A DNA stretch of 64,000 nucleotides. Origin: Helopsaltes ochotensis (taxonomy: Eukaryota; Chordata; Aves; Passeriformes; Locustellidae). Made by a program: the position numbers and the translations under genes. Below, piece after piece: positions 1-13,724 of this stretch. Location of the stretch: positions 239,426 to 303,425 of the forward strand of contig VXBM01001016.1 of the NCBI GenBank assembly GCA_013400155.1. The letters run 5' to 3'. Numbering within the stretch: position 1 is the first letter of the stretch; each line of letters opens with the position of its first letter. The notes beneath the pieces were generated by a model. It did not search any database. It saw nothing but the letters and a program-made list of their open reading frames with translations, and had not been told where the DNA came from.

Positions 1-2574
1 TTAGTCCCAGCAGTGCTGTTTCCCAGCTGTTAGAGGAGAAGCAGGCATTTGCTTTCATTAAATACTATACCTAAATAATTCTCAGCAAACTGAAATATTT
101 GTGAATAACACAAAGTTTACCACCTGCTAGAAATGTTTTTTTTCCAAATTCTGATTTTAAAATGCAATTAATAGATACTTTTAGTGAGGACAATTACATA
201 AGGATGCTTTTGTTCTTTTTGGGAGTAAATTGTTTTTACTATGAAATTTAAATTCATGTTTTGGCATTTAGGTGTTGTTTGTATCTGGATGTAAGGCTTG
301 AAACAGCGGATTAAATCCACAGCATATTTCAGAGCTACTTTTGCAATGACAACTTCATTTCCAGCACAATCTAAAAACCTTCCTATAATTATATGATGTC
401 CTGTAAATAAGCTGTCTCCAGAAGGCTTTAGAGAATTAAATAACCAAGGCAATATGCAGTACAGAAAATAGTCCTGCAAAGACATAGTGCTGCACTTCAA
501 AAACAGCAACCAGATTAATTTAAAGATCCAATATAGAGGAAATGGAGGAATGTACGTTTTAAGGGATCTGAAATGAGACAGAGAACAAGTGAAATTGAAG
601 GCTTTTTTTGAAAGAAGGAAAACCTTGGAGTGATAGATGAGACTGGGTTGCAAAAAGTCAACCCAGAGGCTCCCAAGAGGTATCAGGCTCCCAAGAGGTA
701 GAACTTCCCAGGCCCCAGAGGTGATGCAGCATAGGCTAGAATTGAGCAAAGCCAGGGACAAGAGTGCCAGGAGGACAGTGCTGGCTCCTGACAGAGGAGC
801 CTTGACAGTCACTGAGGACTGCAGAAGGGAACAGCCACTTTTATTTTCTGTGCTTCTGCCCAAGCCCTGAAAAGGTGCCCTGTGAGCAAGACAAGGGGAT
901 GTGAAGCAGCACCCTTTCAGGTTGAGATGTCTTCTTGGAAATAAGGTTGCACTCTACCCCTTCATCCCCTGGGCAGAGTAGCAGACTCCAGCTCTCCCCA
1001 TTTTGGGACTGATTTGGCCTTCTGTTGTCTTGGCTCAAGGTCACAACACGTATGGCCTCAGCCTGGATCAGGGCTGCCCCCTCCTGTCAGCAGCTCCTTG
1101 CTAGGTCCTTGCTGGCTGTGATGACATGTTTCCTCTGGGCAGTGGGCAGTGAGACCTCCGGGATGACACTGCCAACTTCACCTTTTAAACACGTCATTTG
1201 GAACTGAGCCGGTTAACAGGACGTGTCATTAACAACAAGAGCAGAGCCTCTCTGGGAAACAGGGATACTTGCTATTACGGTCACTTGTCAGTTATTTGCT
1301 ACTTTCTTTTTTCCTTGTAAAAAACTGCAGGTCAAGATTATTATACCATCAGCATGGGGTATGTTAGTATGAAAATATAAATGTCTACATTCAGAGAAAA
1401 TTACAGCATGTCAGCGGTGCTGCATGCTCTGTTGCAATCTGACATTGCTTGTGGTGTAACTCTGCTGAGGAAAAATGACTCTTTGAGAATGAAAAATAAT
1501 TAATAAGCTCCCAAACAAGTCTCTTAGTAAAACATACATAATAATTGGCTGAGACTTTGCTTTCCTTTCTTTTTCTTTGCATTTTCCCTCTATGGGGAGG
1601 GGTCTGCCCTTTAAAGATGGGTGACTTTCATAGGGAGATATGTAAGACAGACAAATCATCACCTTCACTGTTTCTTCTTGTGTTGTTTCTTAAGTTGCCT
1701 TGCAGTGAGTTTTCTATTTCTCGTGATTCCAGGTAAACCTGGTGAAGAGAATCAATGATGAATGGATCCTACATCTGTTCTTACCTTTGCTTCAATGTGT
1801 ATAGTAATATTATTAATAATTTTAATATTTAATACGATAATGTTTATTCTTACTCTCTCTGACAGTCCAGAACTGGTAGATACATGAATGAATTTTAGAG
1901 GTTACATACTTTCTACTGTTTTTGATAATTCATTAGCAAATATAAAAGCGGGAAAGGAGAATTTTTCTTTTACTAAAAACCTGGGGAGGAAAAAAAAGAA
2001 TAGAGAGAACTAAGAATGACTAATTATGGAAGTGGAACACAGCAGGGGAAAATTTAAGCTCACTCTTCTTTTAATAATTTCAAAATCAATCCCTGGTATT
2101 GTATATGTAGAAATAGTGTTTTCATCTTTCCCAGCAAGGAAAAGAAAATCACTCTTTTTTGTGAGTCCTGTAACAGTGTGCCCCTGAATTAGCTGTTTGC
2201 AGATGTAGAGCTGCAGCACCATCCACTGAGACATACGTAGACTGATCAGTCCTCAACCTACTTTTTCTATAAGATCTATTTCTCATTTCAACTGGTATGC
2301 AGGTTGCTACAGGTTTCTATTTGCATTTTTGTCTTTCCTGGATGGGTGGGAATTTTTTGAAAATGTTTTCTCTATTGTTCAGGCCAGAGGTTGCTAATGC
2401 TTCACAAATCAACTCAGACAAACTGCTAGGCTTCGAATTCCTCTAAATAAGTTCTCAATAATCTACCACTTCTAGTTCCTCTTTCTGAGAGATAGTAAAA
2501 CTCCTTCTATCATCTTAAAGTTTCTCTGCTGGGTTGCATGGAACTGGGGAGCTTCCCATTGACCCTCCATGAGG
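1..2574. other. upstream non-coding stretch, no gene recognised
   Basis: No exon or RNA gene could be supported here. The part from about 640 to 1240 is richer in G and C than its surroundings. On the minus strand it reads as a possible LTR-like segment, with AATAAA near 846 and a TTTAAAA stretch near 1188, but the spacing is too long for a confident call. A 12-base segment, GGCTCCCAAGAG, is directly repeated near 668-700. The minus-strand open frame at 168-863 is treated as a finding because no family was recognised. The rest is AT-rich, with an AT-only patch around 1800-1850. Confidence 0.6.
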
Positions 2575-2832
2575 CTGAATTAGAGAATATCCAAAGGAGA
2601 GCAACAGAAATGGTGATGGGCCTTGAGATGAAGGCATATGAGGAGTGGCTGAGGTCACTTGTTCTGCTCAGCCTGGAGGAGACTGAGGAAAGACCTCATT
2701 GCAGTTACAACTTCTTGTGTGGGGAAGAGGAGGGGCAAACACTGATCTATTCTCTGTGGTGACCAGTGACAACGGAATGGCCAGAAGTTGTTTCAGGGGA
2801 GTTATAGGTTGGATATTAGAAGAGGTTCTGTT
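2575..2832 (+). mobile_element. CR1 LINE fragment, 3' part, plus orientation
   Basis: The segment matches the well-known 3' end region of avian CR1 retrotransposons. It reads in order: a unit about sub-unit animals 'AGGAGAGCAACAGAAATGG', then 'GAGGAGTGGCTGAGGTCACT', 'CAGCCTGGAGGAGACTGAGG', 'GACCTCATTGCAGT', 'GTGGTGACCAGTGACAACGG' and 'GGTTGGATATTAGAAGAGG'. CR1 elements are usually cut short at the 5' end, and this one also lacks the last 3' bases and the 8-bp terminal repeats. Several small deletions interrupt the old reverse-transcriptase and tail sequence, so it is inactive. The match rests on my memory of the CR1 consensus; the ends are approximate. Confidence 0.85.
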
Positions 2833-5800
2833 TACACATGATATTTCTAGCCAAAGGATCAAAATGCATTTGCATAGGCCAGGTCTTAGAATGTGAAGGA
2901 GTCACCTGCTGTGTTGCATGCCTCCTGCCACTGAAAGTGAACAGATCCCTCCCTGTTTTTTTCCCAGACTGATGATTCCCCCCTCTGCTCTGTTCCTCAA
3001 TTTGTATTGTATGATGCCACCAAATCTCATGCCCTAGGGGGGGGTAAACTGATATACTACTTTGCTTTTCCCTGCCCTTTCTCATGAGATGCTGTTCATC
3101 TCAGGATATCATTCCATAATTCTGCTGGGACAGTGCTCAAGTGCCCTCAGACAAAATCCAGTCTTGAGGGGAGACCTCATCTCTCAGCAGATGGAAAGAG
3201 ATACAGGATGTAAAATTTGTCTCTTGCAATTTGCATAGTCATGCAGTGAAAAATTTTGAGTACCTGTAAAAGCACCTAATTTTTGTTGTTTCCCCAGATT
3301 ACCTTTAGCCTTCAGGAAGGCATGATAAGTTATTGATGGAGGCTCAAGTCTTTTTCTTCTGTTCCAAGGATTAACAGTATGACAATGTAGAAAGTACACT
3401 GCTGCCAGCAATGAGCAAGAGGTTGCAGTTTCTGTATAAAGCCTTCTGTTTCATCAGGACTGCTATCATGTGTGCTGAGCTAGTGGCCCTGGGCTAAGGC
3501 TGTCATGGTTGGCCTCTCTGCCATAATGGTTCAGTACTGGCTAGTTCATGGGTGAGCTCTTCACTAGTATTAATCATAAAGTAATACGATGGGATTACTG
3601 GTTTGCTTAGTTCTTTATTAACCCAGACAAATGTCTGGTGCCAGGTCTTGGACCATCCTCATTGTTCACTGGCATGTGCTAACTGCCTTGAGCATCCTCA
3701 GAGTCTGCTAAGCTATGTAAAGAATACAGAGCTGTAACTGATTGTTATTTGAGGCCTTTTGTCTCACTGGTCTGAGCATTTCCTGGATGACTTGGCTGGA
3801 GTCTTTCACATGTCCCCAGATACTTGATGTTTGATGGATAGACAGACCCACCCCCCCTTGGTGTTCTTCTCCAAATACTTGTAAAGGATTGAATGTAACT
3901 TAATGTGTTGCCGGATTGTCTCTACCTCAGCTCTATTTCTCCTACAAGTGTCCTTGCTGAAGCTTTGATGCTTGATTCAGTTTATACTTCACCTCTAGAC
4001 CCTGGCTGCTTTTTAAAACAGATTTAAGTCAGCAGTACTAATGAAATCTCTATCAAATATACTGATGAGCCTCATTGCTTTTCTTAATATGATGGGACTT
4101 CTCAATGCCACAGGAAGTGATAATTTTGTCCTAGAGTAAACAGGGTGTTGTGTTTTGGTTCTAGATAGGAATTATTCCTACTAAATAGGAATTTCTATTC
4201 AGAACTTTGGTCCCTGATTTTTGGACTGTGAAGCCTTCCAGTCTAAGGGTCTCCTCCCTCAAAGTAGACTGTTGACTCTCTCAGTAAGTGTGATTACATT
4301 ACTATCAGACCAGTCTTAATGACTCCTCTGTGGTTAACACAATCAAGTGTTTCAGGAAGCTTGGGCTGCATAGAGAGCAAGCAGAAGACTTATTGCTTAT
4401 TGCTCGAGCTCTAATCACCCAGCACCTTGAGGGCACCATCTTCCTGTTGTCTTCCAAAATTGCTCTCAGACTTTGGCTTACCCTACACTTCTGCCAAGCA
4501 ATGTGGAGGATGTCCCTCATGTCTACTGCAGACACTGAAAGGCAGTCTGCTCTTTCATGGCTATCCTAGGGGCTGTATTTCTGTGTAGCAGTCACAGATT
4601 GCCTCTGTGACATATTAATAATGCTTGGCCACCAATCTTCAGGCTAATCATGCCACTTAGCAGTGCTGCAGGAGATTACATTTCAGTGATTCCCCCATCC
4701 AGCTAGAAAACAAATTGGTCGTACTGGTCTAATAGCAAATTTTTAAATTTAACAGCTGAATTGCTGGCAGCTTGTTCTGGTAGTGAGGAATACCTTGTTC
4801 TTTGCTACATTCACACTGCAGCTCACTGCCATCTGGAAATGATGAGGTAGGTACAGCTGTGGTCTGGACTGGAAAGGAAAAGTTGACCAGTCACACTGTC
4901 CAGTGCTAATGAGGAAACACTGGCAGAAGGGAATAAGCTGTATCTTTCTTCTCCCTTGACAGGCAAATTCATTCCTCTTTTCTCATTTCTGGGTTCTCTC
5001 AGTTTAAGCCTAATTTCTTCATCTTGTGCCATTAACACACCTCATTTTGAGTTAGTCCCAGAAAGGCCTTCCAATCTGGAAGTATTTATGTATGTTTAGA
5101 TTGTGTCTCTGCAGTGCTGCCTTGTAAGCTGGAAACATCCACAAAACTTTTGTCTCTGATTAAATGATTCCTTTATTTTTGCAAGATTATCTATAGCATG
5201 GAACTTCCAAGTTTATAATGTAAGTAACTATTTCTTGTACTGAGTCTTTCCCTCTTTTTTGAGAGTAGGGTAAAACAATCCAGTGTCTGTTTTTAGTCCC
5301 ATTCTGTGCAGGAACAAAAATAGTCCGGAACTTCTATTGTGTGTTCAAATGTTTCAGCCACTGTGTTCTCACTTGCTTTTTACCTTCAGGTCTGGGTGAG
5401 CAAGCTCCTGGGAAGATATCAGATACATCTTAAGGAGGGAAGGGAGTTCACAATATGATGCTGAGCTAGCAGATGTGTCTGAGTTGGCCCAGGGATTTCC
5501 CAAGCTGGTTCTCCAGTCACCTGCCCCCAGTGCCATTCTCTCTTCCTCTGTGTGCTGGGTTTCCTTGAATTGCTTATTGTTTTAGTGCAAGGAGCTGGTA
5601 CTACAATATTGGTGATGTCATGAGGGAAACATCATCAGCTTGAGCAAGGGTAATGAAAGAGAAGGTTTGGTTTTCATTTTCTTTTGGTTTATTTGGTTCT
5701 TGCTTTTATTAGATGGACAACACTTCCAACTTCAGGCTCCAAAGAAATTCACACTCTATTTAGGATCACTTTACTGTTCTGCAACTTGCTCATGTTGAGT

Positions 5801-8800
5801 AAATCAGAAGCAAAACATGGCCTAAAGATAATGCCAGTCACAAGAAAGGACAGAGACACAGGAAAAGTAAGGGAAAAATACAGGTAAAAAAAAAAAAGGT
5901 ACAAAGCACATGAATGATGCTTCACTACTCTTTGTAGCTTAACTTGCTCCTGAACACCAAATTAACCTCAGCCTTCAAAGACACATCACAGAGTGGTTTA
6001 AATGTGGTCAATATCAGCTTTGTTCTGAGCTATAAGGTGCTCAGTGGAGACCTTCAGCAACTTCTCTGCTATGAGTACATAAGGAAATTGTAACTCCTAA
6101 GGATGAATTTCTGGAAAGTGGCTTGTCTCCATAATTCTTACAAAGTTTCAAGAGACAGTGTGGAGAATAGTTGCAGTTTAACCTAACTACATTCTCTATA
6201 AATATTAGTGGCTGAAAGAATGAACATATCTGTTAATGACAGAGATGATAGCCTTGAAATGTTAGTACCAGTCTAGCTGTTTGCACATTGAACTCCAGTT
6301 TTCCCTTTGCTCAGAAAATGGATTTTTCATTGCCTAAACTCTGTGTGCTGAGAAACACAGGTTTCTGTGACAGTAAAAACAAACTGGATTTTCTTGAGGG
6401 AGCATGGAGTTGCCAACAGGTCTGATCTGTCCCTGCAAGAGGAGGTAAAAAGACATGGGGATCACTAATTTAGGGGTAGCCTTGCTACTCTGGGGTCTGG
6501 GGAGCAAGATAGGGACTGTCTCCTACTCTATTTGTACTGTGTTCACACCTGTAACTCTGATGTCATGCAAATTATGGGGTTTTTTCCCCTAGAAGTCCTG
6601 AAAGGTCATTACAAACCCCATGGATTTACTAAAATTTGTAAGAATGGCAAAGAAACGATAGTAATTATTTGCATGTTCTGCCATTTTTAAAAGGGTGATT
6701 TCTTTCATTATCATCATGACCATGTATGTTGAGTGTAAAATAATTCTATGTAACATAGAATATCTTACATTTACCATGACTAATATGGTAAGATCAAGTA
6801 AAGAGCCTTTCTTGGGTAGTCATTCAAGGTAAAATGAGTAATGCCCAGGCACTGCTGCACATAAGTCTCAGCCTGGTTTTTCATCTATTGTTTTAAAGCA
6901 TAGAGCTTTAAGGTCAAGCAGGTCTCTAAAACAAAATTGATTCTTTGTATTAAAATCAACTCTGTCTACATCAGACATTTTAATTGTGCATGTACAGGTA
7001 CTTTTGCCCAGATAGATAAAATATTAAGCACATAATGAATAATGCAGCTGTCTCACAGTACTGTGATCTTTATGTGAATAAAGAAACCATAAATTGCCTG
7101 GGTATTGAACTGGCACAGCATTTCCCAGTTTAATTTGCCAGTGATTTCTGCAGTGACAGCTTATGCAGGGGCAAGTCGGATGAAATGTTGAAAATTATAT
7201 GGTTTTTAGAGAAGAAATTGTGTTTTTCCATCTTCCAGTGCAGGAGCAGAGCTGTGCAGTTGTCTGTTCCCTGACAGCTAACACGGCTGTGTGGCCAGCC
7301 AAGGTTTAATGTAGCTCTGCACATCACTGGGGAGAGGAGAAGTCAATAGATGGAAACACCCATGTGAAATTACATCTTGAGGCATGGAAATAAAATGGAC
7401 AATGCCTTAGGTAAAGAGCTCTTCAGTAGTGACCTTTGGTTTCTAGGCTTTTTCTTTGGGGATGCATTTCACTTCTTTCTCTTGGCACACAATGTCACTA
7501 TCTCTAGCTGACTGCTGGTTTTTCGATGGAGTTTCAGCTACCCCATCCATTCCTTCCTTGCCTTTCCTCCATCCTATCACAAGTATAAACTAGCCTGCTG
7601 GCTGCAGTCTGACTGCTGGAAACTGTTGCTTTTTTCCTTCAATTCTTTTGCATATGGATGTATTTTTTCTTTCATTTTTAGGTAAAAATTGATGTTTCCA
7701 ATTTTTTTCTGAAAATATCTCTGCTGCTGAACTTGCAGTTACACAGAGGTTATGTCCTTTAATCTGCAGGATTAAGGTGGAATTTTCATTCCAATTTGTC
7801 TTGCTGTGAATTGAGCCCTAGCATATTTCTTCTTTAAAGAAAAAACTTTAAAAAGGGAGAATTTCACTTTTGAAATTAATCACCATGGCAACCTTTACAG
7901 TGAGTTTCCAAACATAGGAAGTTGCCTTTAAGAAGCATCCTCAGCTAAGAGAAAGGTGAGTTTTTACAGCTTCTAGCAATGTTCACATAGAATATAAGGT
8001 TTTACAAGAATCAGTTAGAGGGACTTTTATTTGCAAAAGGAAGTTAAATGATCCTGGTGATTTTTATTTTTTTATAAGAATGCTGCATGCTAACTAATCT
8101 CATCATAATGCTGGCTTAAAATAGACTTGGAGAACTAGATAGAGCCTGGTGGTAATACTTGTGATATCACTACATTTCATATGAGTAGATATTTAGTTAA
8201 CAATTTGCCAACATTTCTCTCTCACTTAAAATATTATTTTTCTTTTTTCTACTTCTGGACTGCCTTTTCATGCATATTCAGAATCTTAGTAAGAAATATT
8301 TTTAAAATCAGAAAGGAAAGTGAGGTAACAGAATAGAGCAGGAGAAAACAAGTTGTTTGTTTATACATTAAAAGAAGAAAATCCTTCACACATGACAGTT
8401 CAGTGAAATGTAATTTTAACAGTCATCTCTTATTTCTCTCAGTACTCAGCTGGATTATCTTATGTCCTATTTTTGGTATGTATTAGATCCAAGGAATATG
8501 TAATTTCTTTTCCCACTGGAATTTCCCCAGTGAACATATTGTACATAGATGGAATCTTGACATTTTCCCTAAAATGGTAACTCTGGTGTGTTGTTCTGAA
8601 ACAATTAAAATAAGAGCATTTTAGAATTAAACTTTCTATGTCTGAAATTGTTGTGAGACTGGAAGAAGGAGCTTACATCCAGAGAACTTCAGCCTCTTGC
8701 CAGATCTCAGATTTTCAGGTAGGAGGCTGATGGACTGGCAAGAGAAAGCCATTTTTTATCAAATTGCAAAAGTACCATGGAAAACTAAAAAACAAAAACA

Positions 8801-11800
8801 AAAAACCATCAGGTTGGTTCTACCAAGGTTGAATATAATGATCCAAAAGTGTACCAGGGTGTGTGGGAGTGTTCCCACACCGCATGTAGGAAGCAGGAGG
8901 GCAGGTCAGAAGAAGACTTTCTTTTCTCCTTTCATGCAATCTGTAATTGTGAGGTCTTGAGCTGTCCACGGGAGGCTGTCTAAGCCACATGGCTGGAGTC
9001 TGGAGTGGGCATGGTGGGCTTTGTCCATGAGCTCACCACCCAGGTTTGTTTATTCATCTATATGGCCACAGTTGTATTTCACTGGTTTTGTTCCCTGCTT
9101 GAAAAAAGCAAGCTGGTCCTGCTGGGATTGAGGCTAACTGAAGCTGTAAACACTCCAGTACTTCTCCCTGCACTGCATATCTGGAAGAAACAGATTATAA
9201 AGCACCTCTAAGCAGGTTTAAGTTTTAGAAAGTCTTTTAAAAATTTATTACATTAATGTAGCAAGTCATTTAAAGGTGACAGCCTTAAGTTCAATACCTG
9301 AATAGCTCAATTAAAAATAAGCGCAGATAAAAATAAGCTCAATTACTGCATTACTCATGTTATGTAATATCTTCAGAAAATTTTAACTTTTAGAGCAAAC
9401 TTAGCAATAAAGTTATTAACACTTATCTGAAATACTTGCTCTTTTGAGATATTTCTGCCATCATGCAGTATTTTATTTCACATGAAACACGTGTAAGTAA
9501 AAGTTGCGTTTTGTGCTGTTGTAATGGAGGATAGCATCAGTGTGATCTGAAGGGTTGTTTTTTTCTTATGTGTACAGGGTCCCCTGAAGAGCTTTATGTT
9601 CAATTCCAAAGTCAGCTGAAGTTTGACAAGGTGTTAGGTCAGCAAGCAGTACATTTGCAAAATCCCATTGAGGCATGGGACGGTGTCTGCAAGAAAGCTG
9701 GTAGTGGGTCATGCCAAGTGACTGCAAGTTGAACAAGAGTCTTTCAAACAAGAAGTGACTGTTGTGAATTACTGTGGCCAAGTTTCTGAAAAATTGGCTG
9801 ATGGACTGACCGTATGCAGGTTGGCAGATGTTCTCCTTCCCCAGCCCTTCTGATAGATGGGATTATAACTGGGTCACAATCTTTCTCATACCATCCATCA
9901 GCACGTAGTAAACCCTAGTGCATAATCGTTTTTACTGAGAAAGTCATGTTGTCCTGGATTTACAGACAATACATATTTGTTTCTATTGAAAGGATGAACA
10001 GTGGACTTTGTGCATCATAAATAACAGTTACAGTTTTACAATAAAGGAGATGAGATGAAATTAGGTGTGCCCTAGCAAAATAAGAGAGGAAAAAAAAATT
10101 TCATACATTCATAGTATCTTGCACTGGTAAAAATGAGAAAGAAAGCAGAGAGGGATTTATCACTTTGCGTGAATTAAGAACACATGGTCTTTGTATTCAT
10201 TGAATGTTAATTTAGAGTCAGTGAAAATCTCACTGAATTCTATGTTGCAGGTATTCAGAGACTGGATTGAAGTAACTGCTTTGAGATATTTTATTTTGAT
10301 TGAAGATAATATAGAAAACATTTTGACATAGACCATTAAATTCCAAGAAGGAAAAAACAGTTATGGAACTGATAGAGGCACCAAATATCTCAAGCATATT
10401 TGGACAGCAATTTTAGGACTTACAAATGTTTATGCATCATCTTTGTATTTGGCCTCATGTTTTGGTTCTGATATATTTATCTATGAAATGGGTTGTTAAG
10501 TGGAAAACTTGAAAGAAAAGTAAAAAAATAGCTCAGTATTGTCAATGATTAAACCGTTTTCATCTTGACTGACTTCGATTTACTTTTTAAAAGTCCCATA
10601 ATGGAAAAATACATTTTGAGAGTTGCAAACCCAAAACCCAGCAGTTTTTGAAAAAGAGAATATGTCACAATCAGTTCCTTTCCATGGCTTGATCACTGAA
10701 GGTGCTATTGTCAGAAGTCACTAAATGAAGACCATGCCCAGTTTTCAACAAGGAGAGCTGCCACATAAGGAGATGGAAAATACCATGAACATTATCCAGA
10801 ATTAGAGAAAAGGCTAACAGATTATATTCTTATCTAATATTAATTTTCTCTCACTTTCATCCACTTCAGTTCTAACTCACCTACATATTTGACTTCTAGA
10901 CCGACAGTATGCTTTATTGATTGAAGCATTAAAATCATATATGGAAATTTATTCCCAGATTTCTGTTCATGTAATTGTAATTACAACTGCTGTGATTCAT
11001 CAAAAGCCTCTTGTTCGCTGGCTCATGTTGCTTTGTAAATGAAGAAAAATATTTCTGGTTGATGGTTAACTACTCATAGAAATCGAACAAGAATATTGTT
11101 TCTAGACTCAGACTTTTCAAGATTTAGAATTCTTTTCATAAAGGATTAGAAGAAGAGATAAATCCATTGGGACTCATGCTTTTCAGTGCCATTTTGATTC
11201 TGTAGTTCTGCTGTAATGTGAAGAGGTACTCTTGGCTCTTTCTTTCAGGGAGTATTTAAAAAGGCTTGATGGAGTTATGTCTAACCAGGCATCTCCTTTG
11301 GGAAGGAAAGAGACAGGCAGATTGTTTGGTTGTTTTTATGTTGTTGGGAATTGGGTGGGGGTTTTTTTTAACAAAAATGCATTTTGCATGTAGAAGGCTT
11401 GATGTTTTATATGCTTGGGTTTTTTTTTTCCACTGACCTGCTGCCCATCAGTTTCTTTAAGTTTAATTGCCTTACTAGTAGACTATTCTCTTGGTTTCTC
11501 CATAGACTGCTGCCCATGTATTTGAGGGTTTTTTTGGTGGATGTTCCATCATCACAGGAGCAGAGTACACAACCACTCCTAAGTGTTCAGATACTGCATA
11601 TTGCTCAAACACATACCCAGTTACAACATGCTAAGATCTTCTCAGAATTGCTACAGGATTTTATAGGCAGTTTTGGTGATAAAATTTCAGTTTAGAATTT
11701 GTTCATAAAGATTGTGTTCTGCATATCTTTTGTTGAAGCTACTCAACTGTGGACAAAATGGTACTTGTGAAGAGAAACTGACTCCCTGCCTGAACTATCA

Positions 11801-13372
11801 GTTGGTTTGAATCCTTAAAACCACTGTGGCATTCAGAACAATTTCAGCATTATTGTCAGATTGGAATGTTCCTAAAAATATAATTTTCAGTATACTTGCA
11901 AGTGTAACTTAGAGGTATTTGTAATAATTTTTACATATCCATGGAGATTTTTTTAAATATTCTTTTTTACTTTCACTTGGTGGTTTTCAAAATAAATGAA
12001 CAGTAATGGGACATTGAGTGTCAGGGTTAAGAAGAAAGAAAGGAAAAGTTTTATGAAAGAATATTCATGAATGCCCTTTCACTGAGAAGATGTCAATTAC
12101 AGGAGCTAAATTTAGGCACAGGTTTCTTTTACTATAGGTTCTTCTATAATCAAGCTACTTTAGGTGGATTCAGAAAATTCATCTCTTCTGTGCCTCCTGT
12201 TAAAAAGTAGGAACATCAAATTAATATCCAGCGTTTTATGAAGTGCATAAAACATACCTGAAAGTCTATCTTGCATACTTTGCATGTTTTACTGATTTGC
12301 TAACATATCAGAAAATTATTTATCAAAGAACAGTAGGTCTTGCCCTTACATAAGGCTATTATTCAGTAAAGGAGTTAGAGCATGGACTGTCTTTTACAAA
12401 AACAGATCTGTTAGAGACCTTACACCCTACAATGCAGACACTGTGTTTTTAGTGTTCTACCATTCCTTCTCATTCTGCTCTAAAGAGCGCAAGAAATTCA
12501 AATGGTATTTATGAGTAAAGAGCTTTTATCCACCTCTATGGAATCTGCCAATTTCAGACAATCATTATGTGGCTACTGTTGTCTTTCAGGGTTTATTAGT
12601 CTTCCATCAGAAGAAGTCTAACTACAGAAGAATAGTCTCTATTACAGTCTAAATCAGAAGTATAAGCAAGACCTGTGCTTTGTTCTATCCAGATACGCAT
12701 AAGCTGAAAACAATCAACTGGATGCCTATGAGGAACATATGTGTAAACATGGCAAGTTTACTTATTCTTTTCAATGGTGTTTTGTTACTGTTAATGATCT
12801 GAAGTATTGCCAGGGAGATGAGGTGGCAGAGGAGCACAGATGCTCATTGGCATCTGCTGCACACTACATTTGCCATATCTTCTGGCGATCACCTTCACTT
12901 TATGGCCATTTAGAAAGCTTGGCACCACTGGCTTTATTACAACCAAAATCATTACTTGCCAAGAGGGAGTGAAAACTACCGGTGCACAAAAGAAAGACAA
13001 GTAGTACACATGCCTCAACTTTTCTGGTAAAATTGGCTCTTGTTAGTTTGTCTGCCATGGAAGAGCCTGATCCAGTTATAAGTGCTGCAGCAGTCAGGGC
13101 TCTGGAGGCTGGTGCTTCTTCCTTGCAGAGCAGCGCCTGTCCAGGCTCTGATGGAACCTACCGCAGCATGTCCTTCAGCCCAGAGGAGAGCCTTCCCCAG
13201 GAGGGGTGGGGGACTTCTGGGCTTCCTCCCAGTGGGGATCCAGCATCAAATCCTGCACACATGAGGTGCTAAAGCCTGGGAAATGCCCACAATGGACAGT
13301 TGTTTCAGAGAACAAAAACCCTCTCAGTTATTGGACTTGAACCAGCACATGTGACCTCTTTACTCAGATACA
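2833..13372. other. upstream non-coding stretch, nothing recognised
   Basis: About 10.5 kb of AT-rich sequence between the CR1 fragment and the first solo LTR. No open frame in it has both a recognisable protein family and splice signals. Short open frames at 8697-8960, 11384-11695 and 12982-13272 look like chance. A poly-A run lies near 5886. I see no convincing further repeat family, although old decayed transposon sequence cannot be excluded by eye. Confidence 0.6.
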
Positions 13373-13724
13373 TGTTGCCCTGACTTTTGCAGTCTTTCTG
13401 ATGTGCTTCTTAGTTTCTAAAGTAGAGTCAGAGTTCTCAATGTTTTGCATTGCTCTTGCTTCTTTCTCACACTGGAGTTATCGATAGATAAGGTTGTTTA
13501 AGAAATTTCCTGTCAACATTCACATGCTTTCTTGGTGAAGGAACACTTGATGGACTGTCAGTTTGAGCAATGGGATTGGAGAGGTGGCGACACCATCCAC
13601 CAATCCTAAGCATAGATCTGAAAACTATATAAGAGAAGGACAATAAAGTTCAGCCTCTTTTCTGCTCCTTTCAAAACTCTGAGTGTCTGAGTCTTTTATG
13701 CTGTGCTCAATAGTAACAGATACA
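13367..13724 (+). mobile_element. solo LTR (copy 1) with 6-bp target duplication
   Basis: The element proper is 13373-13718 (346 bp). It begins TGTTGCCCTG and ends AGTAACA, giving the TG...CA ends of retroviral LTRs. It is flanked by a perfect direct repeat GATACA at 13367-13372 and 13719-13724, which is the target-site duplication. A TATA box (TATATAAG, 13626-13633) stands shortly before the polyadenylation signal AATAAA (13642-13647), a very short U3-R layout. No internal retroviral genes flank it, so it is a solo LTR left after recombination. A second copy in the same orientation is at 38116-38460. The 6-bp duplication is typical of class II (ERVK-like) elements; the family name was not determined. 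Confidence 0.88.

Noticed and set aside
12982..13272. 96-codon open frame next to the first solo LTR
   Set aside because: No family resemblance, and a second overlapping frame is also open. Probably chance in a locally GC-richer segment.
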